From Aminiphilus circumscriptus DSM 16581 (lineage in GTDB: Bacteria; Synergistota; Synergistia; Synergistales; Aminiphilaceae), in NCBI RefSeq assembly GCF_000526375.1, contig NZ_JAFY01000007.1:434001-498000 (forward strand): DNA of 64,000 bases, in the 5' to 3' direction. Positions 22,689 through 31,112 of the stretch are shown here, piece by piece. The notes under the pieces were generated by a model. The model worked only from the letters and a program-made list of their open reading frames with translations. It searched no databases and was not told the origin of the DNA. The stretch's first letter is position 1; each line of letters opens with the position of its first letter. The position numbers and the translations under genes were made by a program.

Positions 22689-22964
22689 ATGGAGAAGGAA
22701 GTCATCGTCTGCCGTTGCGAGGAAGTGACCATGGAAGAGATCCGGGAATGGATCGGCAAGGGATACGATACCTTCGACGAACTGAAGCGCGTTCTCCGTG
22801 TGGGGATGGGTCCGTGCCAGGGCCGGGGTTGCCGTGAGATCATCCTCCGGGAGATCGCCAAGATCACCGGAACCCCCTACGCGGAGATTCCTCCCGGAAC
22901 CATCCGTCCCCCGGCAAAACCCGTCAAGCTCGCTCTGCTGGCGGAAGGAGGCGACGAGCGATGA
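22689..22964 (+). CDS. BFD-type (2Fe-2S)-binding protein
   Basis: A 91-residue protein with the BFD-like pattern VCRCEEVT, then GMGPCQGRGC, giving the four cysteines (CxC...CxxxxC) for a 2Fe-2S cluster. It lies 3 bp after the ferredoxin gene and overlaps the next gene by 4 bp. It corresponds in place to the X gene of pdhAFXB-like clusters. Confidence 0.85.
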   Translation: MEKEVIVCRCEEVTMEEIREWIGKGYDTFDELKRVLRVGMGPCQGRGCREIILREIAKITGTPYAEIPPGTIRPPAKPVKLALLAEGGDER

Positions 22965-24112
22965 GCTGGAAAACACACGCGGATGCGGTCATCGTCGGCG
23001 GGGGCATCCAGGGGTGCGCCATCGCCTACAATCTCGCCAAGATGGGCATGAAGAACGTGGTGGTTCTGGAGATGAACACCGTCTCCTCCGGTTCCACCGG
23101 ACGGTGCGGCGCAGGCATCCGTGCCCAGTGGGGCACGGAGATGAACTGCCGCCTCGGAGGCGCCGCCCTCGACCTCTTCGAACAGCTCAGTGACGAGCTG
23201 GGCATGGATATCGGGCTCAACCAGTGCGGTTATCTCATGGTTGCCTACAAGGAGAGCGAGTACGAGCGGCTCAGGCAGAGCATGGTCCTGCAGAACAGCC
23301 TGGGCATCAAGACCCGGACGGTCACCAAGGAAGAGGCCTACGAAATCTGCCCCGCCCTGTGGGCCGAGGACGCGGTGGGTTTCACCTTCCACCAGCGCGA
23401 CGGACACGCGGACCCCTTCCTCACTACCTTCGCCTACCAGGAGGCGGCGAAACGCCTCGGCGTGGTCTTCCACAAGTTCACCAAGTGCACGGGCATCACC
23501 GTCGCAAACGGCAGGGTGACCCAGGTTGCCACCACAAAGGGAACCATCGACACCCCCGTCGTGGTCGATGCCGCGGGACCTTACTCCCAGCACATCTCCA
23601 AGATGGTGGGCATCGAGATCCCCAACTTCTCCGAGCGCCACGAGATCCTCATCACCGAGCCGGTGGAGTTCGGCGTCTGCCCGCCCATGCTGATGAGCTT
23701 CTCCGGAAACTATTATATCCAGCAGCGCCCCCACGGTTCCATCATCGGCGGGTGCAGCCCCGAGGGGCATCCCGAGGACTACGAGAACAAAGCTACCTGG
23801 AACTTCCTGGAGCATATGTCGAAGACCTTCACGAAACTGCTTCCCCGGACGAAGGGCATCCGGGTGGTGCGGCAATGGTCCGGCATGTACAACATGACTC
23901 CGGACAAGCAGCCCATTCTCGGCCAGGCCGACGAGGTGAAGGGCTTCTACTATTCCTGCGGTTTCTCCGGCCACGGGTTCATGTTCGGTCCTATCACGGG
24001 CCAGCTTCTCGCCGAGGACATCCTCACCGGCAAGACGTCGATTCCCATCGACATGCTGCACTATCGCCGCTTCGCGAAGGGAGAACTGATCCTGGAGCCC
24101 GCGGTGGTGTAG
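22961..24112 (+). CDS. FAD-dependent amino-acid dehydrogenase catalytic (beta-type) subunit, DAO family
   Basis: A 383-residue flavoprotein of the D-amino-acid oxidase/sarcosine oxidase-beta fold. It probably carries out substrate oxidation. FAD motif ADAVIVGGGIQGCAIAYNLA is near residue 7; SGSTGRCGAGIRAQWG follows at the flavin site; the C-terminal YYSCGFSGHGFMFGPITGQL is the conserved FAD-contacting segment. The substrate is not fixed by sequence: L-proline, hydroxyproline, sarcosine or glycine-type amines are all possible. It is last in the operon and is followed by a strong terminator. Confidence 0.85.
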   Translation: MSWKTHADAVIVGGGIQGCAIAYNLAKMGMKNVVVLEMNTVSSGSTGRCGAGIRAQWGTEMNCRLGGAALDLFEQLSDELGMDIGLNQCGYLMVAYKESEYERLRQSMVLQNSLGIKTRTVTKEEAYEICPALWAEDAVGFTFHQRDGHADPFLTTFAYQEAAKRLGVVFHKFTKCTGITVANGRVTQVATTKGTIDTPVVVDAAGPYSQHISKMVGIEIPNFSERHEILITEPVEFGVCPPMLMSFSGNYYIQQRPHGSIIGGCSPEGHPEDYENKATWNFLEHMSKTFTKLLPRTKGIRVVRQWSGMYNMTPDKQPILGQADEVKGFYYSCGFSGHGFMFGPITGQLLAEDILTGKTSIPIDMLHYRRFAKGELILEPAVV

Positions 24113-24139
24113 GGAGAAATCCTGCGGAGGGAAAAGCCC

Positions 24140-24173
24140 GCGAGGGGGGAAGCGTATCCCCCCTCGCTTTTTT
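24140..24173 (+). terminator. Intrinsic terminator of the dehydrogenase operon
   Basis: A perfect 10-bp stem GCGAGGGGGG / CCCCCCTCGC with an 8-nt loop is followed by six T. It lies 27 bp after the stop of the catalytic subunit. Confidence 0.93.
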
Positions 24174-24240
24174 GGAGTTCGCGTGTCGCCTGGAACCTGA
24201 AAAAACGATGGAAAATTTCGAATATGACTGTACAATTATT

Positions 24241-24299
24241 GCGAATATGGTTCATTCGCGAACTTTGTGCTTGAAACCTTGTGCGCAAGGTGTCATAAT
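24241..24299 (+). promoter_or_regulatory. Promoter and possible operators of the kor operon
   Basis: TTGAAA (24271-24276) and CATAAT (24294-24299) are 17 bp apart. Within the spacer is an inverted repeat ACCTTG-TGCG-CAAGGT. Upstream, GCGAAT-atggttc-ATTCGC (24241-24259) is a second palindrome. Either could bind a regulator; which one is unknown. Confidence 0.65.
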
Positions 24300-24348
24300 G
24301 CCGGTGGTGCATCTTGGCTGAGTCTCTAAAGGGAGGATGGTGCATTTC

Positions 24349-24558
24349 GTGAGCAAGCAGTTCGACGTACTCATCAACAAAGGATGGTGCAAGGGATGCG
24401 GACTCTGCATCGCCGTCTGTCCGAAGAACGTTCTCGAACTCGACGACCGTGTGAAGTGCGAGCCGGTGAGAATGGACGACTGCATCGGATGCAGACAGTG
24501 TGAGAATATCTGTCCGGATCTTGCCATTACGGTGAAGGAGCGTGAACAGGATGCCTAA
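24349..24558 (+). CDS. korD: 2-oxoacid:ferredoxin oxidoreductase delta (ferredoxin) subunit
   Basis: A small two-[4Fe-4S] ferredoxin subunit that collects electrons from the Kor complex. Cysteine motifs CKGCGLCIAVCP and CIGCRQCENICP are complete. The start is uncertain: GTG 24349 is 12 bp after GGGAGG; GTG 24340 and ATG 24337 are in frame but sit too close to it. It overlaps korA by 8 bp. Subunit order D-A-B-C is typical for anaerobes. Confidence 0.9.
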   Translation: MSKQFDVLINKGWCKGCGLCIAVCPKNVLELDDRVKCEPVRMDDCIGCRQCENICPDLAITVKEREQDA

Positions 24559-25681
24559 GATCGCATTTTGGCAGGGGAACATGGGCATCGCCATGGGAGC
24601 CATCGCTGCGGGATGCAGATTCTTCGGCGGCTATCCCATTACGCCCTCGACGGAAATCGCGGAGGTGATGGCGGAGGAACTGCCCCGCCTCGGCGGTAAG
24701 TTCATCCAAATGGAAGACGAGATCGCCGGCATCGCCGCGGCCATCGGTGCCTCCATCGCGGGCGTCAAGTCCATGACTGCCACCTCTGGTCCCGGCTTCT
24801 CCCTGAAGCAGGAAAACCTGGGCCTGGCCTACATGGCGGAGATCCCCCTCGTGGTGGTGGACGTCATGCGCGGCGGTCCCTCCACGGGACTTCCCACGAA
24901 AATATCCCAGCAGGACGTCATGCAGGCCCGCTGGGGCTCCCACGGCGACCACGGCACTATCGCCTACGCACCGTCCTCCGTGCAGGAGTGCTACGAAATC
25001 ACCGTCGAGGCGTTCAACATGGCGGAACGCTTCCGGCAGCCCGTGCTCATCATGAACGACGAAGTGCTTGGCCACATGCGCGAAAAAGTCATCGTTCCCG
25101 AGGAAGACACCCTTGTGCTCGTGGACCGCAAGCGCCCCACGGTTTCCCCCGATGAATTCGTGCCCTACCGGGCGGACGAACAGGACGACATCCCCCCCAT
25201 GGCAGGCATGGGAGACGGGTACCGCTGGCATGTGACGGGTCTCACCCACAACGATTGGGGATTTCCCACGAACAACGCCGCGGAAATAGAGAAGAAGATG
25301 CTGCGCCTCATGCGGAAGATCGACCGCTTCCGGGACGACATCGTCAAGTACGATACGGAGTCCGTGAAGGATGCGGACGTGCTGGTGCTCTCCTACGGCA
25401 GCGTGGCCCGCACCGCCCTGAGCGCCGTGCGCATGGCCCGAAAGAAGGGAATCAAGGTCGGGCACTTCCGGCCCGTCACGCTCTGGCCCTTCCCGGACAA
25501 GGAGCTGGAGGCCATCGCCTCCCGCGTCAAGACCATCCTCGTTCCCGAGCTCAACTGCGGCCAGATGGTCCTTGAAGTCGAGCGGGTCGTCGGCAAGGAA
25601 CGGGTCGTCCGCCAGAACCTGGTGAACGGAGAGCTTTTCAAACCCGTGGAGATTCTCTCCAAGATTGAGGAGGTGGCCTGA
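24551..25681 (+). CDS. korA: 2-oxoacid:ferredoxin oxidoreductase alpha subunit
   Basis: Binds substrate and CoA side of the reaction 2-oxoglutarate (or a related 2-oxoacid) + CoA + oxidised ferredoxin to acyl-CoA + CO2. GGYPITPSTEIAEVMAEEL near the N-terminus and MTATSGPGFSLKQE are family hallmarks, with RGGPSTGLPTKISQQD following. The 376-residue length fits a stand-alone alpha subunit. The ATG at 24551 was chosen over GTG 24542, which abuts GAAGGAG. The neighbouring glutamate dehydrogenase favours 2-oxoglutarate as substrate. Confidence 0.93.
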   Translation: MPKIAFWQGNMGIAMGAIAAGCRFFGGYPITPSTEIAEVMAEELPRLGGKFIQMEDEIAGIAAAIGASIAGVKSMTATSGPGFSLKQENLGLAYMAEIPLVVVDVMRGGPSTGLPTKISQQDVMQARWGSHGDHGTIAYAPSSVQECYEITVEAFNMAERFRQPVLIMNDEVLGHMREKVIVPEEDTLVLVDRKRPTVSPDEFVPYRADEQDDIPPMAGMGDGYRWHVTGLTHNDWGFPTNNAAEIEKKMLRLMRKIDRFRDDIVKYDTESVKDADVLVLSYGSVARTALSAVRMARKKGIKVGHFRPVTLWPFPDKELEAIASRVKTILVPELNCGQMVLEVERVVGKERVVRQNLVNGELFKPVEILSKIEEVA

Positions 25682-25683
25682 TC

Positions 25684-26499
25684 ATGCCTCGGGAAGAAGT
25701 CATGAAATGGCTTCGGGCGCGCTTTTTCCCCCATATCTGGTGTCCCGGATGCGGACACGGAATTGTCATGCACGCCCTGCTCCGCTCTCTCGTCGCGCTC
25801 GACAAGAAGCCCGAGGAGACGGTCATCGCGTCGGGAATCGGCTGCTCCAGCCGTATGCCCGGCTACATCAACGCCTGCACGGTGCACACCACCCACGGCC
25901 GCTCCCTCGGGTTCGCCACGGGGATCAAGCTCGCCAAGCCCGAACTGACCGTCATTGACGTCATGGGAGACGGGGACTGCACCGCCATCGGCGGCAACCA
26001 CTTTATCCACGCCTGCCGCAGAAACATCGGCATCACCGCCATCGTCATGAACAACAACATTTACGGTATGACGGGCGGGCAGGCCTCGCCCACGACGCCT
26101 CCGGGAGCCAGGGCGACCACCGCTCCCTACGGCGCCATCGATCCCCCCTTCGACATCTGCAACCTTGCCGCGGGAGCCGGGGCCACCTACGTCGCCCGGG
26201 CCACCATCGCCCAGCCAGCTCTGTGCGAGCAGTACATCAAGAAGGGAATCCAGCACAAGGGCTTCTCCGTGATCGAGATCGTCACTCACTGCCACACTCA
26301 GTTCGGACGGAAGAACAAGCGGAGTACCCCCGTGGACAACCTGAACTTCTTCAAGCAGGCGAGTGTCGCCAAGGCCAAGGCGGACCAAATGTCCCCGGAA
26401 GAGCTGGTGGGCAAGATCATCACCGGCGAGTTCGTCAACAAGGACATTCCCGAATACACAGAGCAGTACGATAAACTCATCGCCAAGGTGAGGGGGTAG
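25684..26499 (+). CDS. korB: 2-oxoacid:ferredoxin oxidoreductase beta (TPP-binding) subunit
   Basis: Carries thiamine diphosphate and, with its cysteines, usually a 4Fe-4S cluster. WCPGCGHGIVMHALL near residue 20, GIGCSSRMPGY, and the TPP/Mg motif MGDGDCTAIGGNHFIHACRR with NNNIYGMTGGQ are all present. Length of 271 is typical. It is separated from korA by 2 bp and from korC by 4 bp, so co-translation is likely. Confidence 0.95.
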   Translation: MPREEVMKWLRARFFPHIWCPGCGHGIVMHALLRSLVALDKKPEETVIASGIGCSSRMPGYINACTVHTTHGRSLGFATGIKLAKPELTVIDVMGDGDCTAIGGNHFIHACRRNIGITAIVMNNNIYGMTGGQASPTTPPGARATTAPYGAIDPPFDICNLAAGAGATYVARATIAQPALCEQYIKKGIQHKGFSVIEIVTHCHTQFGRKNKRSTPVDNLNFFKQASVAKAKADQMSPEELVGKIITGEFVNKDIPEYTEQYDKLIAKVRG

Positions 26500-26503
26500 C
26501 GAC

Positions 26504-27052
26504 ATGAGCGAGCGTTACGAAATCCGCGTGGCCGGTTCGGGGGGGCAGGGGGTTATCCTCGCGGCGGTCATTCTCGGCGAGGCGGCGGTTCTTCACGAGG
26601 GAATCAACGCCGTGCAGAGCCAGGCCTATGGTCCCGAAGCGCGTGGGGGCTCCTCGAAATCGGAAGTGGTGGTTTCCCGGGGCGAAATCGATTATCCTAA
26701 GGCCATGGCGCCGAACCTCCAGGTGGCGCTCACCCAGAAGGCCTGCGATGAGTATGTGAAGGACACGGCGCCTGGTGGTATCGTTATCCTGGACGACTTC
26801 TTCGTCACCGATCTTCCCTCGGTGGATGCGGAGATTCTGCATCTCCCCATCGTGCGCACCGCCCGGGAGAAACTCGGCAAGGAGATCGTGGTCAATATGG
26901 TTGCCCTTGGTGCTGCGGCCAAGGTTCTGGAGAAGAAGGGGCTTTACAACCCCGAGTCGATCCGGAGTGCCATTCTCGCCCGGGTTCCCAAGGGAACGGA
27001 GGAGCTGAACTCCAAAGCCTTTGAGGCTGGGTACGAGCTGGTACGCATGTGA
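26504..27052 (+). CDS. korC: 2-oxoacid:ferredoxin oxidoreductase gamma subunit
   Basis: Subunit of the Kor complex. The motif RVAGSGGQGVILAAVILGEAA at the N-terminus and SYGPEARGG-like AYGPEARGGSSKSEVVVS are diagnostic. Length of 182 is normal. It ends the korDABC set. Glutamate dehydrogenase begins 95 bp downstream with no terminator between, so one transcript is plausible. Confidence 0.94.
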   Translation: MSERYEIRVAGSGGQGVILAAVILGEAAVLHEGINAVQSQAYGPEARGGSSKSEVVVSRGEIDYPKAMAPNLQVALTQKACDEYVKDTAPGGIVILDDFFVTDLPSVDAEILHLPIVRTAREKLGKEIVVNMVALGAAAKVLEKKGLYNPESIRSAILARVPKGTEELNSKAFEAGYELVRM

Positions 27053-27147
27053 GAAACTCCGTGTCTCGGAACAGGGGGCACGGTTTTGCGTTGTGGGTGC
27101 GGTATGGAGAGAAAGGAACCAACGAGACAAGCAAGGAGGGGTACCTC

Positions 27148-28425
27148 ATGGCGATCCAGAAACGGACGTCAACGAATGTGTTGCTCGATACGGCTCTTCG
27201 GAACTTCTACGCTGCCGCGGAGGAAATGCGGCTGGACGAGGGACTTGTGGAGATCCTGAGCCATTCCGAGCGCAGAACGTGTGTTTCCATCCCCGTCGAG
27301 ATGGACGACGGCTCCGTGAAAGTTTTCGACGGCTACAGAGTGCAGCATTCCACGGCTCTCGGTCCCTCGAAGGGCGGCATTCGGTTCCATCCTGACGTGT
27401 GTCTCGACGAGTGCGAGGCCCTCGCCATGATGATGACCTGGAAGTGTTCCCTCGCGGGGATTCCCTACGGCGGCGGCAAGGGCGGTGTGTCCTTCAACCC
27501 TCTGGACTACTCCCAGAAGGAGCGGGAGCGGCTCACGAGAACCTTCGCCGCGCGGATCGAGCCCGTGGTCGGCACCTGGACCGACGTGCCTGCGCCGGAC
27601 GTGAACACCGGCGGTCCCGAGATGATCTGGTTCATGGACACCATCAGCAAAATGCGGAACCAGCTCGAGCCCGCCATCTTCACCGGCAAGCCCATCTCCC
27701 TCTGGGGATCCAAGGGCAGAACCGCCGCGACGGGCCTCGGCGTCGCCACCTGCGCCATGGAGGTCCTCAAGGTCTCCGGCAAGCCCGTCGAGGGTGCCAC
27801 CGTGGCCATCCAGGGCTTCGGTAACGTCGGTACCTACGCGGCTCTCACCATGGTGAAGGCCGGCGCGAAGGTCGTGGCCATCAGCGACATTACCGGCGCC
27901 TACTACTGCCCCGCAGGTCTGGACATCCAGAAGTGCTTCGACTTCGTCAGCTCCCACCCCAAGAAGCTCCTCGAAGGGTACCAGCAGGAGGGCATGCAGA
28001 AGCTCGCCGGTGAGGACCTGCTCTTCCTCCCCGTGGACGTCCTGCTCCCCTGCGCGCTCGAGGGCGCCATCAACGGCAAGAACGCCGACAAGGTGCAGGC
28101 CAAGTTCATCATCGAGGGAGCCAACGGCCCCGTCACTCCCGAGGGCGACGAGATCCTCGACAAGAAGGGCACCCTCGTCGTGCCTGACTTCCTCGCCAAC
28201 AGCGGCGGTGTCATCGGCTCGTATTTCGAGTGGTGCCAAAACCTGGGCGGCTTCTTCTGGTCCGAGGAAGAGTACAACGACCGCCTTCTCCGGATCATGC
28301 GGGACAACTTCCACCGCGTCTGGGACTACAGCACGGCGAACGGCGTCAAAATGCGCAGGGCCGCCTTCATGGTCGCCATCAAGCGGGTCGCCGACGCAGT
28401 GCGCATGAGAGGGGTTTTCCTCTAG
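27148..28425 (+). CDS. gdhA: Glutamate dehydrogenase
   Basis: Oxidatively deaminates glutamate to 2-oxoglutarate and ammonia with NAD(P). The substrate-binding segment STALGPSKGGIRFHPDV, the GGGKGG motif with catalytic lysine, and VPAPDVNTGGPEM are in place. The Rossmann fold is GATVAIQGFGNVGTYAA, and IIEGANGPVTPEGDEIL follows. The 425-residue length fits hexameric enzymes. The ATG at 27148 lies after AAGGAGGGG; the frame is open back to 27049. With Kor it makes a glutamate to succinyl-CoA module. Coenzyme preference cannot be read with confidence. Confidence 0.95.
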   Translation: MAIQKRTSTNVLLDTALRNFYAAAEEMRLDEGLVEILSHSERRTCVSIPVEMDDGSVKVFDGYRVQHSTALGPSKGGIRFHPDVCLDECEALAMMMTWKCSLAGIPYGGGKGGVSFNPLDYSQKERERLTRTFAARIEPVVGTWTDVPAPDVNTGGPEMIWFMDTISKMRNQLEPAIFTGKPISLWGSKGRTAATGLGVATCAMEVLKVSGKPVEGATVAIQGFGNVGTYAALTMVKAGAKVVAISDITGAYYCPAGLDIQKCFDFVSSHPKKLLEGYQQEGMQKLAGEDLLFLPVDVLLPCALEGAINGKNADKVQAKFIIEGANGPVTPEGDEILDKKGTLVVPDFLANSGGVIGSYFEWCQNLGGFFWSEEEYNDRLLRIMRDNFHRVWDYSTANGVKMRRAAFMVAIKRVADAVRMRGVFL

Positions 28426-28553
28426 GATCCACCTTTTTTCCGCAGCATGCGGAACTTTCGGGACTTCGGGGTTTCGCGGCGGCGCTCCCTGCGGGGGCGT
28501 GTCGCCGGAGCGTGTGCGGACCGGTGGATGTGCGCGAAAGAACATCAAGAAAA

Positions 28554-28588
28554 GGGGCGGTGGGCGACCACCGCCCCTCGGATCTTTT
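28554..28588 (+). terminator. Strong stem-loop between gdhA and rlmD, possible terminator
   Basis: A perfect 10-bp GC stem GGGGCGGTGG / CCACCGCCCC with a GCGA loop. It is followed by TCGGATCTTTT rather than an immediate T tract. It lies 130 bp after gdhA and 38 bp before rlmD. Confidence 0.5.
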
Positions 28589-28615
28589 GTGCCGGGATGT
28601 ACGGGGAGGAAGCGC

Positions 28616-29992
28616 ATGCGGGAACTTTCCAGGGGATCGGCGCTCACGGCACTGCGCGTTGAGGACATGAACAGCCGCGGCGAGGGCATCGCCCGTCTCG
28701 ACGGCGGCTTCGTGCTGTTTCTTCCCGGGGCGCTTCCCGGGGAGACCGTCCATGTCCGGATCGCGGAGGTGAAAAAACAGTACGCCGTCGGAGACGTGAC
28801 CGGCCTCGACGAGGCGCACCCCTCCCGGGTGACGCCCTGCTGCCCCTGGTTTGCGCGCTGTGGGGGATGCCAGTTGCAGCACGCCTCGGAGCCGCTCCAG
28901 CTCGAACTCAAGCGGAACCTTGCCCTCCAGGCGATGCGCCGCATCGGCCACCTCGCCTCCGAGGAGGACGTTCCGGAATGCCGCAAAAGCCCCCTTGCCC
29001 TGCACTACCGGAACAAGGCCGCCTTTCCCGTCGTCCGGGGGAGGGGAGCCCTCCGTACCGGCTTCTACCGCCGTGGCTCCCACGAGGTGGTCCCCGTGGA
29101 CCGATGCCCCGTCCTCGACGAGACCCTGGAGGCCCTCTACGGAACCCTCCGGGACCTTCTGCCGCAAGCCCCCTTCGATGGTTACGACGAAAAGACCCAC
29201 CGGGGTCACCTGCGCCATCTCGTGCTGCGCCGGGGCACCCGGTCGGGATGCCTCGCCGCGATCCTCGTGTGCCGCACCCGTCCCGATGCGCGGCAGGAGG
29301 CGTGGATCCGCCGGGTTCTCACTCCCGCCCTTCGGGAGCTGGACGAAGAGGCCCGGGTGGCGGTGCACGTCAACGACCGGCGAGGGAACGTCATCTGGGG
29401 CGGCGACACCCTTTCCTACGCGGGGGGCGAGCGCTTCATCGAGGGCCTCGGCGACCGCCTCTTCTCCTTCGACCTCACCTCCTTCTCCCAGGTGAACACC
29501 CTCCAGGCAGAACAACTCTACGCCCACGTGGCCGAAGAAGTGCAGGCCCTGGAGGGACGGCGAATCCTGGAGCTGTACGCCGGAGCGGGGACCCTGACGG
29601 CCTTTCTCGCCGACCGGGCCGAGACCGTGACCGCCGTGGAGGAGTGGACGCGCTCCGTGGAGAACGGCCGGGAAAACATGCGCGCCCTCGGACTGGACAA
29701 CGTCCTTTTTACGGCGGCCGACGCCGGGGCCTTCCTGCGGGACGCCCTTCCCGGCGGCTTCGACACCGTCGTGCTGGATCCGCCCCGGGGCGGCTGCGAC
29801 GAAGAGGTCGTCCGGAACCTGCTCCGCCTTGCCCCCCGGAATCTCGTCTACGTCTCCTGCAAGCCCGCCACACTCTTCCGGGACCTGGCCCTCCTCACCC
29901 AGGGAGGCTTTCGCTTCCTGCGGCTCCGCCTCTTCGACATGTTCCCCCAGACCGCCCACGTGGAGTGCGTCGCCACCCTCCGGCGCCCCTAG
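28616..29992 (+). CDS. rlmD: TrmA/RumA-family RNA (uracil-5-)-methyltransferase
   Basis: SAM-dependent C5-methylation of a uridine, most likely U1939 of 23S rRNA. An N-terminal TRAM domain (about residues 8-65) is followed by a cysteine set, TPCCPWFARCGGCQLQHA, that would hold a 4Fe-4S cluster. SAM motifs LELYAGAGTLTAFLA and TVVLDPPRGGCDEEV, and the catalytic YVSCKPATLFRDL, are present. Length of 458 is typical. The ATG follows GGGGAGGA; the frame is open further back without conservation. RlmC/TrmA-type paralogues cannot be wholly excluded. Confidence 0.9.
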   Translation: MRELSRGSALTALRVEDMNSRGEGIARLDGGFVLFLPGALPGETVHVRIAEVKKQYAVGDVTGLDEAHPSRVTPCCPWFARCGGCQLQHASEPLQLELKRNLALQAMRRIGHLASEEDVPECRKSPLALHYRNKAAFPVVRGRGALRTGFYRRGSHEVVPVDRCPVLDETLEALYGTLRDLLPQAPFDGYDEKTHRGHLRHLVLRRGTRSGCLAAILVCRTRPDARQEAWIRRVLTPALRELDEEARVAVHVNDRRGNVIWGGDTLSYAGGERFIEGLGDRLFSFDLTSFSQVNTLQAEQLYAHVAEEVQALEGRRILELYAGAGTLTAFLADRAETVTAVEEWTRSVENGRENMRALGLDNVLFTAADAGAFLRDALPGGFDTVVLDPPRGGCDEEVVRNLLRLAPRNLVYVSCKPATLFRDLALLTQGGFRFLRLRLFDMFPQTAHVECVATLRRP

Positions 29993-30009
29993 CACCACGA
30001 AAGCGTTGG

Positions 30010-30109
30010 GGAAGCTCTGAAGAAAGACCTTTCGCTTTCCCTTGACTCGGGTCGCATCAGGCTCTGCGAGGCGCTCTGCGGGGCTGACGTAGCCTTATTC
30101 AGAGATTCC
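30010..30109 (+). mobile_element. MITE copy 2 (IS5-type ends)
   Basis: A 100-bp element that differs from the copy at 20198 at about six positions by eye, all transitions. It starts 17 bp after the rlmD stop. The left flank TTGG and right flank TTAA do not match, so no target duplication survives. Its right edge abuts a truncated reading frame. Confidence 0.85.
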
Positions 30110-30355
30110 TTAAGGTCGAATCCATCCACGGCAACCGACTCCAGACGTGCGAAACCATGCTCCGGACGGTCTTCGAGTACATTGTCGTTAATTACAATTG
30201 CATTCGTTGTCACAGTTCCAACGGGAACGCGAGCCCCGAATTCTTCGGGGCGACGTTTGCCGCTTAGTCCGGGGCCACGGTTGGTGGACAAAATCACTTC
30301 CCCGAAGTAGCCTGCCCCGGTGTGCACGGCCGTTTCGGGAAACGTGTTTCGGAAT
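30110..30355 (-). pseudogene. Truncated gene fragment of unknown origin
   Basis: A minus-strand frame reads HTGAGYFGEVILSTNRG, later VGTVTTNAIVINDNVLED and HGFARLESVAVDGFDL, then enters the MITE. The segment is less GC-rich than its surroundings and protein-like, but I do not recognise the family. The upstream part is lost in the 3' end of the adjacent SDR gene, so both ends appear missing. It could also be a chance open frame. Confidence 0.4.
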
Positions 30356-30359
30356 GTTC

Positions 30360-31112
30360 TCAGCGGTAGATCATCTTTCTGGTCATGCCGCCATCGACGA
30401 GAAATTCCTGTCCCGTCACGAAGCCGCTCCGGGAGGAGGCGAGAAAAAGCACGAGGGCCGCCACGTCCTCGGGGCGTCCCACTCGTCCTGCGGGATGCTG
30501 CAGATGGTCCTCCGGAGTGAGGATCGGTTCCTCCCTTAGAGAGGGTTTTTTCCAATCTCGCACCTCGATCCAGCCAGGGCTGACGGCGTTCACGCGCACT
30601 TCCGGCCCCAGGCTCACGGCTAGAGCGTGGGTCAGCGCCACGAGTCCTCCCTTCGAGGCGGCGTAGGACTCCGTGTGCGGCTCTGACATGTGGGCTCTCG
30701 TGGAGGCGATGTTCACGATGCTTCCCCGGTTCGCCCGGAGCGAAGGGGCGCACTCCCTGGCGCAGAGAAAGGCCCCGGTGAGGTTTGTGGCGAGCACGAG
30801 GTTCCATTCCTGGAGCGAGAGTTGTTCCAGCGGTTTCTCGCACATGATCCCCGCGTTGTTCACCAGCACGTCGATGCGGCCGAACCGTTCCAGGCAGGAA
30901 GCGACCATGGTCCGCACGGAATTCTCATCGCACAGGTCGGTCTCCAGAAAGACTGTTTCTCCCCGGGGGGCCAGCTCTTCCTGGGCGGTGCTTCCCGCCT
31001 CCACGTCCTTTTCGGCAATGACCACTCCCATGCCCGCTTCGGCGAACATTTGGGCGATGCATCGGCCGATTCCCTGGCCTCCTCCCGTGACGACGACGAC
31101 TTTTCCCTTCAT
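30360..31112 (-). CDS. Short-chain dehydrogenase/reductase
   Basis: A 250-residue classical SDR using NAD(P)(H). Cofactor motif TGGGQGIG is at residues 9-16, NNAG near residue 87, and the catalytic Ser (in IVNIASTRA) with YAASK near residue 150; VNAVSPGW follows. The C-terminal VTGQEFLVDGGM is standard. The substrate is unknown. It starts at ATG with GGAGGGAA upstream on the minus strand. It is flanked by a MITE and a gene fragment, in an accessory-looking region. Confidence 0.88.
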   Translation of the reverse strand: MKGKVVVVTGGGQGIGRCIAQMFAEAGMGVVIAEKDVEAGSTAQEELAPRGETVFLETDLCDENSVRTMVASCLERFGRIDVLVNNAGIMCEKPLEQLSLQEWNLVLATNLTGAFLCARECAPSLRANRGSIVNIASTRAHMSEPHTESYAASKGGLVALTHALAVSLGPEVRVNAVSPGWIEVRDWKKPSLREEPILTPEDHLQHPAGRVGRPEDVAALVLFLASSRSGFVTGQEFLVDGGMTRKMIYR

